The notes under the pieces: generated by a model
The model's database searches: none
The model's input: only the letters and a program-made list of their open reading frames with translations
What the model was told of the DNA's origin: nothing
DNA from: Aporrectodea caliginosa
Lineage: Eukaryota; Annelida; Clitellata; Crassiclitellata; Lumbricidae
Direction of reading: 5' to 3'
Assembly (NCBI GenBank): GCA_020284085.1
Contig: JACEVL010000832.1
Coordinates: forward strand, 741,001-805,000
DNA: 64,000 nt
In this document: positions 33,061-44,525 of the stretch, piece after piece
Layout: each line of letters starts with the position of its first letter
How positions within the stretch are numbered: position 1 is the first letter of the stretch
Translations under genes and position numbers: made by a program

Positions 33061-34084
33061 ACAGAACAAATCAGACGAGAACCAATTTAATTTAATCTAA
33101 TCTAATATAACATAGACTCGTATCTTTCCTCCTCCGCCCATTTGAAACCTACCATGTATACAAACGCGTGTGCTGGAGTGCAGATCCGAGATTCAGCCGC
33201 ACAGCATGAAGCCAATTCCTGCTCGTGAAGCCTCGTAGGCAAAGACGCCATGCGAAGAAATATTGTCAAAACTCACTAAATCCGCAGCAGAAACAAAGAA
33301 TAAATACGATAGCCAAACTCAGCAAAGTAGCCAAAACTTGAACATAAAAGAAACTGCTTAGAAAACTCTGCATTAAAACAAAACAGGCTGCCGATATTAT
33401 GCAAAGGGTGAAACAAAAACCAACATGGCTGCCGACAAGAGCACAAGTCCAAGTCGTAGACATTCGCTAGCAGGTTAGCTAAATGTAACGATTCAGGCCC
33501 TGGACTTTCTTCACAAACTGAGACAATAGATGGGTTCGGGGAGGCCATTAGAGAGTCGTCTATTCCATGTCCTTGGCGTTCAGAACAAATAAACCACAAA
33601 GCAATATCTCGGAACGGTAACTAGTTATAGAAACCGACTAGAATTGCTTGTGGACATGTATGAGTTAATGCTAAACGGTTTCATAGCGCTTCTTGGCGTA
33701 AACACCATTCTGCGTATACGATTTCACTGAATGCGTTTTCGATCTTAACTTCGCTTTTTCCTAGAATAGTCTACATAAGACCTATACAGTCTGAAATTTG
33801 TGACTGAAAACTGGACTGTATATCAGCGAAACGACCGAGCAATTGCCTCTCAAAGGCCTATATACAATGGCATCGATGCTGTTTTGAATGTAGGAAGCCA
33901 GTTCAGTGCACATGTAAGATGAACGAATTCTGTTTTGTCGGCAGACGTGCTTATTTGAAAAGGAAATTTTCGATCGACTTGAAAGTTCATTGAACTCGTG
34001 AGCTGTTTACAATATTTGATTGGTGCGTTTAGTGTGAAGTGCACGACCTGGACTTGGATCAAAGTCGTCTATGACTGGGCTAGA
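33061..34084. other. Unassigned
   Basis: No recognisable gene or repeat end. A minus-strand hydrophobic frame at 33266-33463 has no supporting feature. Confidence 0.4.
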
Positions 34085-34312
34085 TGCAATTTGTTTAGCT
34101 AACTTTTACAATGAGAAATAAAGTATTTCATAAACAAATGCATTTCAATATTATAATTCAAAGTACAAAATACTCAAAATAAGTATTTTAATTACAAGTA
34201 CGGTCCATAAACACTGTCATTCCACTGTATTTTAAATACACGTACAAAATACTTAGTATTTAAAATAGTATTTAAAAACTAGCATTCAAAATGCTTCCCA
34301 TCACTGGACATA
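34085..34312. repeat. AT-rich inverted-repeat element, partial
   Basis: Contains repeated CAAAATACTT and TATTTAAAATA motifs and ends in CTTCCCATCACTGG. The reverse strand of that end, CCAGTGATGGGAAG, has a hAT-like look. The left end is not resolved. Confidence 0.45.
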
Positions 34313-35360
34313 ATCGAGAAGAATGGTATATAGGGAAGTAGCACAAAGAAGCTCATGTCATAGATTGCATTTTATAATCAACACACAGACAACAGTCTAT
34401 ACAGAAGAACTGCATATAATGAAGATATACTTGGCTGCTTACTTACTTTGAGACTTTACGGCCAGGGGCTGCAGAGGTGGGTGAACCCTCCATTTGCTTT
34501 GGTCATGTACTTCTCCCTGGGACTCTATGGACATCTTCACAGCCCGCGTCGTTGAATGTTCTGCTGAATGTTGAACAACCAATTACGCCTTTGAAGACAC
34601 AAAATAATCAGTATAGCGTATACTATATATATATATAAAATAATAATGATTTCTTATATACATCTATACATACGTATATGTACGTATATATATATTTATG
34701 TGACTATGATTACATATATATATACACACACATATAAATCAAATCATTTATTCGATGACCAACCAAGAACAGTAACCCCTCAATTAAATAAAAAGTACGA
34801 TCATGCAGGGGACCTTGAAGGAGTCTAACGACCCCGCTAAACAGGACCCCTAAGGTAGCAGTACAACCTTATGAGGAAAGCCAATATAGTCAACTATAGA
34901 CTAAACTAAACATATTAAAGAACAAAAATGATAAGACTTAACTAATGACTCAGCAACAAGCATTTCCGGTTAACAGTCAATTTAAGTGAATAGCTACGAC
35001 ACAATTTAGGTCCACATTAAATCGCATTTAGAAGATGTGGATAGGGACCATGGGGTGGATCGCTATCTGCTGTTGGATCAAGCACATTCTTGGGAGACAT
35101 GGGTCAATTATTATATACATATACAATTATTATGTATACATATACAGTGTTATACACATATGTACGCATATACATAGGCCTATGAACTATATACATATAA
35201 TATTATCTTTATATATAACGTTATATATACAGATATATGTCGGATTAAAAAACAGGCGATGATTATGATACGTTGGTCGACAACAGCTGAGCAGTAGATT
35301 CATATTTGGTGGAGACAAATGACACTTTTCGAATGTTATCCTGTCGCCAGCTCTACGCAG
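34313..35360. other. Unassigned, AT-rich
   Basis: Short TA tracts at 34625-34735 and 35100-35235. No coding or repeat feature that I can support. Confidence 0.4.
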
Positions 35361-35362
35361 AC

Positions 35363-35740
35363 TGACGGACGAACGGGCAGACGAACGAATGGACGCATAG
35401 ACGAACGGACGGACAGACGGACGGACGGACGGACGGACGGACGGACAGACGGTCGGACGGACGGACGGACGAACAGACGGAGGGGACTTGAACGGACGGA
35501 CAGACGGACGGACAGACGGACGGACGGACAGATGGACAGATGGACAGATGGACGGACGGACGGACGGACGAACAGATGGACAGATGGACAGATGGACGGA
35601 CGGACGGACAGATGGACAGACGGACGGACGGACGGACGGACGGACGGACAGACGGACGGACGGACAGACGGACGGACGGAAAGACGGATGGACAGACGGA
35701 CGGACAGACCGACAGATGGACGGTCAGACGGTCGGAGGAG
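35363..35740 (+). repeat. GGAC tetranucleotide array
   Basis: GGAC units with GGAT, CAGA and GAAC variants over about 370 bp. Long frames on both strands come from the repeat. Confidence 0.95.
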
Positions 35741-36219
35741 CGAATACACGAAGCTGGAGAGATCGAGGCAGACTGTTTACCGGTTGGTAAATAATTGTTA
35801 GCGCGATCACTTTGTAAAAATACAGGATCCAGATGTCAAAAGGCGGTTATACGGAATGATTCCGCTTGCTTTCCAGACAACACGTGGCTGGATTAACTAC
35901 CAGTCGGAAATTATTATTAGCTGGCAGTTACTGAAACCAAAGACTGCAGGCGAGAAAACAAGGTCGTTAGCCACTGTCAACAACAGCTTTATGAGAATTG
36001 TCGAAATAAGCGCTCTTCTTGTTTTTGAAGAAGCAACGAAATAAATTGTGATTGCTTCGCCCGGATTTTTTATCCCACAGTGGTCATGGTAACTACGTAT
36101 ACGAACTTAGGCCTCGATTTAGAGTTTCACAGCAATATGCTATACATTGATACATGTATACTAATGCATTAGCAAACATCCAAATATACAAGTAAACATA
36201 CATTTATACATATGCTTAC

Positions 36220-36412
36220 TTACCTACTGCATACACACATGCATACATACATACATACATACATACATACACATTCATGTATAATATTTACTTGCCTACT
36301 GCATACATACATACATGCACACATACATATATACATACAAACATATATACACCTGATACTTACTTACCTGCAGCACACATACATAAAAACATACATTCAC
36401 ACATACTTACGG
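36220..36412 (+). repeat. CATA-rich repeat region
   Basis: CATA repeats interrupted by about 80-bp spaced copies of CTTACTTACCTRC and CTGCATAC-like sequence. Confidence 0.85.
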
Positions 36413-36439
36413 ATTGGTGTTAATGCAACTTATTATAAT

Positions 36440-36668
36440 AAATAATATTAAATAATATCTTTTCTTTATTAAGCGCCTGACAAACGCACTGCGCTGTACA
36501 TTTACATGTTATGCAATTTAAATCTTAACTACTAACAGAACAGACAGCCTGCAATACAACGGCGCTAATAGCAGCCTACAAAGCATATCCGCCCAACGGG
36601 GGCTCGAACTCGGTACCTCTCGGTCTCTGTGCCAGATGTTATCCAATGCGCCACGGGCACGTCCGTCT
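36440..36668 (-). mobile_element. tRNA-headed SINE, minus strand
   Basis: The reverse strand reads GTGCCCGTGGCGCATTGGAT (box A region), then GAGTTCGAGCCCC (box B). The body ends in GTCAGGCGCTTAATAAAG. The head resembles a degenerate tRNA, but the long tail marks it as a SINE. Confidence 0.7.
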
Positions 36669-36929
36669 GTATATATATATAATGCCACAGTAACAATTCT
36701 ACACGGAATGCCATGCAACGATATAAATCATTTAGCGCCTGTTGAGAAACTTCTCTTCTAGGAAATCCCAGCGCACTATAACTGAGCTAATGATTTCACG
36801 CAGGCTCAACAGCTGTGGATGAAACGACAACGTTAGATGATGCAGATAGGCGTGGTCTACACTGCAACTAAACTCATCGTATACGATCTACAATCTATGA
36901 TCTGACAATGCCGGAATTCTATAGGATGT

Positions 36930-36990
36930 TGCTAGTCCCAAGCCTGGACAAAGGAGGGGGTGACTTGTATAATCTACGGTGATGCGGTTT
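36930..36990 (+). repeat. Short dispersed repeat, copy 2
   Basis: CTAGTCCCAAGCCTGGACAA and GGAGGGGGTGAC match the core of 21893-22020. Confidence 0.45.
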
Positions 36991-37584
36991 GCTCTTAATT
37001 CCCTCGCCTTAAAGGTACATTCAGCCCAAGATTAGAGCTTTTGGGCACAAAGTAATATGGGGCCCTCCCCCATGTCTCCTTATACTGCCAGCCGTGAAAC
37101 AAATGCCTAAAGGCAGAGTGATCCGAAGGGCTGGTTCAATCCCCCATGCGGGATTCACGGGTGCTTTTCCCTGCAATTACGTGGTAATCTGAGCTTTCTG
37201 TGGCCACTTTGATAACGAGTTATGTGCTGGATGGATCATCAAATATTCACATTACCATTATTCTCCCGCGTAAAAATGCAGAACGAATTACAAAACCTAA
37301 GCCCAGCAACAGAAAAAACTCGTTCATCAAAAAGCTCTTATCACCTTCTGCATGAGCAGAGAAAGACCGTAAGAAGAACTAATTGTACAATGATAAGTTT
37401 GTGGAATAAGGATTTTAAGAATTGTTATCAGATTTCAATGTTTTGTAATCTATGGACCTTAATAAAACAAATCGTTTGCTGAAGTGGCAGCAAATGCAGA
37501 GCTTTTAGCACAGGCGCTATACCTCCATATTTTCATATATTATTTATGTACAAGTAAGAAAGCAATTTGTGATCAAATGGTCCA

Positions 37585-37733
37585 TACCAGTGATTTAGGA
37601 ACGGAACAGTTCACTCCCGCAAAATACCAAAACGGGCGTGTGATGCATTCTGATTTAGCCGTGAAGGCTCCTGGTCTGTATGCGAAAGTCACAGTACACA
37701 CTATCAACAATACGTTAAAACCTATCGGTGAGT
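37585..37733 (+). other. Possible exon, unsupported
   Basis: A frame continues from an acceptor-like CATACCAG/T to a donor-like ATCG/GTGAGT at 37732. The peptide has ordinary composition but no recognised domain. Splice-like sites occur by chance, so this is only a candidate for a host exon in a stretch without visible mobile elements (36990-38090). Confidence 0.2.
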
Positions 37734-38089
37734 AATCGCTTTGGATGAAATATATCATAATATTCCAATCACATAACATTTATATCAGTAATAATTCATC
37801 CTCACTTTATATAATCTGCCTGAAAATGCAATAAGATTAAGTTCAACGCCCACAGCACGTCGTCATCTGTCTTCGGTTGTGAAACCTATATGACGATAAT
37901 ATTATGAACAACAATAAACAAGCCTAATTGTTTCGAGCATAAATTTCTGCACTTAATGGCTGCTCAAAATTGTAAGCTCTAAGAAAAAAATAGGTTCTTT
38001 GCAACCCTGCATGCTTGTACCCATATCCCAATACGCAAGGTGTCGAAAAATTATGTAAAAGATATTTTAGCCATCTCCTTCTGATATAA

Positions 38090-38265
38090 ATAATTATGCT
38101 CATCCAAATTCTAGCTTTACTGCAAAAATTTACGGCAATAATAATTTAGCATTAATACCACGTTTTCTTCGCTCATGCAAATTCTAATTTTACTCTAACA
38201 TAATTATATTTATGAACTGCTGTATGTAGGCCTATAGGGATTTGGGTAAATGCACCCTGCATGAT
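38090..38265 (+). repeat. Dispersed repeat pair, copy 2
   Basis: Resembles 30940-31145, for example CAAATTCTAGCTTTACTGCA and GAACTGCTGTATGTAGG. Confidence 0.5.
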
Positions 38266-38449
38266 CTTTCTGCTGGCAATCGGGTTGATGCTATTAGGAG
38301 ACTCGATTGATTGCAGTGAAGGAAAAACGAGATGGAGCTGACGCACGTCCTGAAGGCTGCAGCTGAGGTGTCAGCAGCTGTCGAAATTTAGAGAGGCGTT
38401 TAGAATGCAAGGGACCGTGCAGAAGCGACTCCATGTAATCTTCCGCTGA

Positions 38450-38715
38450 GGTTCGACCTATACGGTGTGTGTGAATATCAAGGCCACTGTTTTGGAACTG
38501 TCTCTTACTGCATCTGTTCGTTCTGCTACGACTCTTGTGTCGCTTTTGTCCTGACAACGTAACACTCGCCTCTTTCACATGACTTATCAACCATTTCTTT
38601 TTAAGCGGACTGACTTCTCTGGACAATGACCTCACTGCGATTTGACTTTGGTGCGCTATCGGTCGATGGTATATGCCTTAGAAACCGGCGTTTTAGAAGT
38701 TGCTAATAATAATAT
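38450..38715 (+). pseudogene. LINE 3'-end relic, plus strand
   Basis: Ends in GCGCTATCGGTCGATGG and AAACCGGCGTTTTAGAAGTT, the terminal pattern shared with 28740-29260. Upstream coding traces are weak. Confidence 0.5.
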
Positions 38716-38954
38716 CGTGCCAGCTATCCCAAAGCATGATGAGTGTGATAATAGCGCTATGTCATTTTTGTATCACAATTCCTGTGGTAATCTCTATAAG
38801 CAGAATTAAATGAGGTATAGAGAGCAGAGACGAATAAGCCCGTGCATGCATGCATGTGTGTGTATTGTAAAGCCTTACGTCATACGAACCACTCTGCTCA
38901 AGGTCTGGTTTTTTACCTATAGTTATGCTTGAATCATGTAGTGATGAAAAACCT

Positions 38955-39257
38955 GTGACTCAGACCTATAGTCACTAGGCACTCTTAAAATCTCAGCGAA
39001 AAACCTTGTAGCAAGCGTCGACCTCGATGAAAACCTTGGCAATGAGCTCATGCAGTTTTCTGAGTTTGTCAATTGTTTAACGACGAGGCAGAGCACAGGC
39101 CTCAACATAAGTCTGGAGCAGTTCGTGTTCCAATTGACACTTGACAAAGGTGTTGAAAGTTTATTTTTCAAATGAGGAAACTATGTTAAGAATGTACTTG
39201 GTGCTCATTGTCACAAACTGTGGTGCTAAAGTAGCTGAACGCTCATTTACTAAGATG
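38955..39257 (+). pseudogene. hAT transposase C-terminus, left piece
   Basis: Frames recover VDLDENLGNELMQFSEFVN and, after frameshifts, LRMYLVLIVTNC followed by AERSFTKMR. The latter is the dimerisation-domain signature of hAT transposases. The piece ends where a SINE inserts. The continuation is at 39526-39665. Confidence 0.75.
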
Positions 39258-39263
39258 AGGATA

Positions 39264-39519
39264 ATAATCTTCGTTTATTGATTCAAACAGACATGAACGC
39301 AGTATGATTACAAGTCATAGGGTGAACGTTTGATCACCAGTTATTACAGGAGTCAAATTTAACTATTAACGAGAATCACATTGCATCGTCACCTGGCGAA
39401 TAAAAGGCTGAGTCGACCTTTGGGAGGGTAGCGGGAATCGATCCCGCATCCGTGCTGATCTTCTGCTCTTCATGCCAGAGTGTTAACCATTAACCTAAAC
39501 CCACTCCCAAGGGGAGTTT
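39264..39519 (-). mobile_element. tRNA-headed SINE inserted in a hAT relic, minus strand
   Basis: The reverse strand begins near GGGAGTGGGTTTAGGTTAAT with GGATCGATTCC as box B, and its 5' part folds like a tRNA (six of seven acceptor pairs). It ends GAATCAATAAACGAAG. AGGATA at 39258-39263 and 39520-39525 is a likely target duplication. The hAT frame resumes on the other side. Confidence 0.8.
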
Positions 39520-39525
39520 AGGATA

Positions 39526-39665
39526 GGCCTAATTAAGAACAGGCCTCGCACAAGAATGACACATGAAAGACTTAGCCAGCTTACAGTGTTGAGCATAGAG
39601 AGTGATATTCTACGCCAATTGTATCTTAATCAGTTTATTGATGGCTTTGCCAATTGAAGAGTAAA
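39526..39665 (+). pseudogene. hAT transposase C-terminus, right piece
   Basis: Reads IKNRPRTRMTHERLSQLTVL and then SIESDILRQLYLNQFIDGFA, which follows directly from the AERSFTKMR piece at 39257 once the SINE is ignored. Confidence 0.75.
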
Positions 39666-39985
39666 CAAAGTCTCTATTGAGCCTACTCAAATTTAGACCT
39701 ACAGCAGCTCCATTCCCTCTATCGCTGATATCTTACGTTCATTCTATTCTTACAAAATCTCATCCCTTCGCTTCACATTACAATCTCGTTTAGACACACA
39801 CTCCTCTAGCACTGATTCACTCCCCTCTCCCAATCCTGCTCCTCCTGCCTCCCAGTCATCGTTCCAAATTCTCTCGCCTCTGAAACAGAAGTCCCGCTCC
39901 TCCTAAATTATCTTTCTAACAAGCAATGCGAATTAACTTGATCCTATCCCCACCTCTTTCCTAAAAGACTGTGCCTTTGTTCTAT

Positions 39986-40120
39986 ACAAACTAAAAACAG
40001 ATGCATGTAGCTTGATACATTTAATTAGCTCTAAATTTGAGTGTTCTCAATAGAGACTAACTGTAAGCCGGACTGAGCTAATTAACTGTCTCAAGCTACA
40101 TGCATCTTTCTTTAGTTTGT
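39986..40120. repeat. Hairpin-forming inverted repeat, 135 bp
   Basis: ACAAACTAAAAACAGATGCA in the left arm and TGCATCTTTCTTTAGTTTGT in the right arm pair over about 45 bp with a loop of about 45. No flanking duplication was found. Confidence 0.65.
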
Positions 40121-40429
40121 AAAGGTCCCCAGGGGCGTCCGTTCCTCCCTTACGCCTATGAAGCATTCCCCCTCGTGTCATCAGATTGGCCCCCCCACGA
40201 CGACGGTCCCAGACGATTGGTCGACTGTCGACACAAAAGAAAATGTCGATTATCGAAATTTGAAATACAATTTTACTGTTAGATTCTTTAAGTTTTAGTT
40301 CACTAATCAAGTGATATTATGCATTATAAAATATGAAGGTTTGTGCACAGAAAGAGGCAAACCGCCATAGCGGCCAGACAGTACTAACGTAAATAGGCCT
40401 ACTGAAAATAAATTACAATAGGTGCTTCT

Positions 40430-41150
40430 TCAGAGCAGCAGAGTGCGTAGCCAAGTGATCAACAATTTCGTCCAGGTTTTTGACTAAGTAGTGTCTCGTT
40501 CACAGCTAATACCGTCAGAGGTGCAAACCGGTCATCAACAATGGTTGATCTCAGTCGATTTTTCACAATGCGGATGCGACTCATTACTCGCTCAGCTGAG
40601 CTGCTGGTCACGGCAAGGGAGACCAGGATTTTGTACAAGCTGGTGTGCGTGGGATAGCCTGAAAGTTGCCATATCACACATAATGGCTTAACATAACTGC
40701 TTTCAATCCACTGCCTCCTGATAGATGTGCCTCTTGCTCGTCATTATTGTCACTGCCTGTGTCTGCATTATCTAGGTATATCAGTTCAAGCTAGGTCGCA
40801 GAAGTTACACAGGTTAGCTATGCTGTCTGTCGGTACGTTATCCTCTGTTATCAACTTCCTTGCCAAGCATGTCGCATCATGGAAACGGTCCTATGTTTGA
40901 CAAGCAAGCGTACCCAGTGTTGTAGTGTAAGACCAAAACGATAATAGTCTGTGCTACTGAGCACCACATTTAGGCCAACTATCCTTTTCTCAGTTTTCTC
41001 CTCATGTTGCCTGCAGTTGGTCATCTTGCTCGACGAACCGGAAAGTTTGCATCAACATCGTGGGCCGTTGCAAATCCTTGTGCTTCTATAACTAGAGACA
41101 ACCATGAATGTTCATCTTCTCTGATCAGTGAAAGTTTCTGACTGCACTGA
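40430..41150 (-). pseudogene. hAT transposase relic, minus strand
   Basis: 40677-40459 reads SLAVTSSSAERVMSRIRIV followed by KNRLRSTIVDDRFAPLTVLA, the hAT dimerisation domain of a different subfamily from 38955-39665. Sequence further upstream on the minus strand (to about 41150) is too broken to translate with confidence. Confidence 0.7.
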
Positions 41151-41330
41151 CGTATCAGGACGAGAAGGTGAAAGATGGAAAAGTTTTTGCAAGAAGAGCG
41201 AAGTCGAGCTTAAGAAGCTGCTGTCGGGTACCAAACCAGATCAGTCATTAATTAGTCTTTGATGAATTGCGTGAAAGCCGATTGGAGTACCTCCCAAAAG
41301 CCTTGCACTAAGAAATTTATCACCTATCTA
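41150..41330 (-). pseudogene. LINE reverse-transcriptase fragment, minus strand
   Basis: The reverse strand encodes LIWFGTRQQLLKLDFALLAK then TFPSFTFSS, closely similar to the corresponding part of the LINE at 12859-13969. NSSKT can be read just upstream. Confidence 0.7.
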
Positions 41331-42150
41331 TCTAAACCAGTTCTTTTCACACCGTTTGCAAATGTTTGCTGCACAAAACTAAGGGCAAATGTACATAAAT
41401 ACAATGAAAGACTGTTGCATGATGACACTCCAATACATAAGAGGGCACAACGGGTCCCAGTCAATGCAAACGGAGGCGCAGAACCTGGACATGGTACTAC
41501 AAATGGAGTGCAGCATGCTTTGTAATCATAAGTCGTTTTGAAACACATGAATCAGAAGGAAGTGTCATGGTCCTGGTCTGACGTACCATTCCCATTAGAA
41601 AGAGGGTCCCCTTGCAGTGAGCGTCTACATAACGCCATTTAGAGCGCTTTCCCAGTAAATCACTCCCAGCATCGACTTGAAACAAACGCCAACCAGATGT
41701 TCAATGAACCGCAGAAGAAAAGCAGATAAAATATCAACGCAAACTGTTGAATGTCGTGAACGCAGGTGCTACAGCTGCAAATTAACTGCGGTGTTATTCA
41801 GAAACACGGCTCTATAGAAGTCTTGTTCAATTATACATAGAAGCGTAAAATTCTCGAAACGAACTAAGGGATGTTAGTACCATATTATGGCGCTATATAA
41901 TTCTGTCGAGTTGCAGTTTCGTGTTTTCTCGGTCGTACGTCTTCCCGTTTCGTTCGTCTATCATCATTTTATGCCTTTCTTTGTCCGTCTCGATCTCCCT
42001 GTGTTTGTTCGCTTCGGTGTTCTTAAGAATACACATGGGGCTAAAAAAATGACGTACGTCGTTTGTTCTGAATGGATTGCCTGTCGCGTTTGTCTGAGCG
42101 TAGGCGATGCATAAAGGGAGGGTACACACGGAATGACGTCTGATTGAAGA
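41331..42150. other. Unassigned
   Basis: No supported gene or repeat. Confidence 0.35.
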
Positions 42151-42159
42151 ACTCCTACA

Positions 42160-42425
42160 ACGCAATCTCTCTCTTGTAGGCTTTCTGAACAACCCGTTGC
42201 TTATGTTCCTAAAACTAGGACTGCTCTGGCGCAACACCTCTGCGTTTAATGTGGTGAGTCCCTCCATTTGGAATGACCTTCCCCCTCATTAAGGGCTAAA
42301 GTAATGACTGGTTTTTCTTCATCGATTTCTTGCTCTTTAAAGGGATTTCTTTCTCCTCGCCGTTCGTGCTGAGAGCGCCTCTGAATAGTTTTTCTGCGAG
42401 AGGCGTAGTGGCGTCACTAGGATTG
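42160..42425 (+). pseudogene. LINE 3'-end relic, plus strand
   Basis: CCTAAAACTAGGACTGCTCT is followed by a frame giving AFNVVSPSIWNDLPP, then the tail GAGAGCGCCTCTGAATAG at about 42371. Tail and peptide match the LINE at 12859-13969. Confidence 0.65.
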
Positions 42426-42819
42426 GTGTCACCTATAGTGCGGAAACTCATGGCGTCACCCAATTATAGACCTCCTCCCTTACCACTCAATACAGAATGC
42501 CTAGTAATTTTTTTTACTAATGTTACTCGTAAATCGTTTAAAAAAGTCAATTAGCATAGAGTTTCACCTTTAGGTAAACTGATACAGTATAATTATGGAA
42601 TGATAATAACGCTGTCTGCTTATAGCATGCACCGGATTGCTTAGAATGTTGTCATTAAGAACAAATACCTAAATCAATAAGCGAACAATGTTCAGATAAC
42701 AAGGAGAGTCACCACCATCCAGAGCTGATAACAGACGCCATGTTTGGAGTTTCAGGACTATATAATAATAGTTATAATGCATGCATTACATATGCATATA
42801 TATGTATATATATATATAG

Positions 42820-42852
42820 GATGTGTGTGCGCGTGTGTGCGTGTGTGTGTGC

Positions 42853-42898
<46 letters not shown>

Positions 42899-42910
42899 GT
42901 GCGTGTGCGT

Positions 42911-42958
<48 letters not shown>
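42820..42958 (+). repeat. GT dinucleotide microsatellite
   Basis: GT repeats with GC interruptions. All coding frames here are artefacts. Confidence 0.98.
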
Positions 42959-43628
42959 TTATGCATATATGTATAAATTATATGCTGCAATATGTGGGCA
43001 TACGCCAAGCCGGTTCATGAGCGGTAATAGTACTTTAGGTGCATCCACTGGGGCTCAGATGTTAGTGGCTCTTCACTCGTGTTTGAATATAACTGATCAA
43101 TGTGTAATAAATAACAGTTCTTCTACCTAATATCACCTCATGTTTAATTAATAGTTTGTTATGATGGCTTAATTAGGCATATGGGCCTATAGCCTATAAA
43201 TGACGTGCAGAAAGTACCATCGTATGATCGTAGGGCAAGAGTTCATTCAGAATCAGTGCACTTATAGGGCCTATTAGTTGTCCTTCCAACCGTAGGCCTA
43301 GATCTAGATCTCTCGAACTGTGGAACTGTTCATAATGTTAGATTTAACTGTTTTAATAGCGCATTTAAACAGACATTGTGTCAGTTGTTCACGGTAGGTG
43401 TGTTGTTCCTGTAAAGTGTGGGTGGGCGTTTGCTAGCGCTAATAAAAACTACAAACTTGTTTACGTACTGAACTACTTGCTTATGACCGAGTTAATTAAT
43501 AAAAGGGACATAATTGTCGCAATTGATATTACTATCATTAATATTTTTGTCCGATGGACAAATGATCTCTCGAGACTTAAAAGAGCTCCGGATAAGTAAA
43601 ATATTAATAAGTTTCTTAATATGTATAG

Positions 43629-43631
<3 letters not shown>

Positions 43632-43664
<33 letters not shown>

Positions 43665-43800
43665 CATTTATATTATTGTTGCTATTATTTATTATTATTA
43701 TTTATTATTACTATTTATTATTATTATTATTACTATTTATATTATTATATTATTATTATTTCTCAGTAGTAATAATAGTAGTAATAGTAGTAGTAGCAGA
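43632..43800 (+). repeat. TA and ATT microsatellites
   Basis: TA repeats at 43632-43662, then ATT repeats to about 43800. Confidence 0.95.
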
Positions 43801-44525
43801 AGAATTCTAATTATTTGTTTCATTTCCTTCTATCCCGATCTTGTATATGATATTTTTTTATGCCAAACAATGGAGAATTCTCCTTAGACGTCTGCAGTGT
43901 GTTGTTTTAAGTTAATAATCTTACTATATTCATTTTCCATATGTATACCTATATAATATATGTATATAATATATATTATATGTGTAACATAAAGAACGTA
44001 TAGCTCTACTGAGCATTTACAGATCGCGTATTGTTATAATCGAGATAGTAGCCTGCTTGCTTCCAAGCTGCATCCATTGTCCTTCCGTATTTCCTGGAAT
44101 TTTCCAGATATCATACAGCATAAAGCCTGCGTTTACATATATCATATCTATTGTGCTACGGACAGAATCTAAAAGCATGGGAAAAAGTACATTCAATTGG
44201 AGAGGGTCTAAGTCAGTGAGGTGGAATCGACCCTCGCATGGTGCTCCTCTAGTGACTGGGAATCATGGAGGAGCCCCGTCGAGTTGTGGACCACAATGAA
44301 CAAGTCCTCCAGGGAGCAGTTCATATGGAAGAGAATCGTGGATAAGTGTCTGGCAACCTTGAACATCAGAGACATAGACAGACACACAGACAGACACACA
44401 AAAAGAGAGACAGAGAGACATTAAATATCGCATATGACATGCATAATTCTATGCCAGTGAAAGACGTTCTTTTGAGGTTTTTACAAGGTGTTTACAAGTA
44501 GGAAGATATAATTAAACATATATAG

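Noticed and set aside
33266..33463. Small membrane protein on the minus strand
   Set aside because: Hydrophobic frame of 65 codons in AT-rich DNA without further support.
35319..35801. RTDG-rich protein
   Set aside because: Translation of the GGAC array.
36590..36665. Functional tRNA gene on the minus strand
   Set aside because: Boxes A and B are present, but the pairing is imperfect and the sequence continues into a SINE body.
39425..39510. Functional tRNA gene on the minus strand
   Set aside because: The acceptor stem nearly pairs, but the element continues as a SINE with a LINE-type tail and flanking AGGATA.
42740..43130. Cysteine/valine-rich protein
   Set aside because: Translation of a GT microsatellite.
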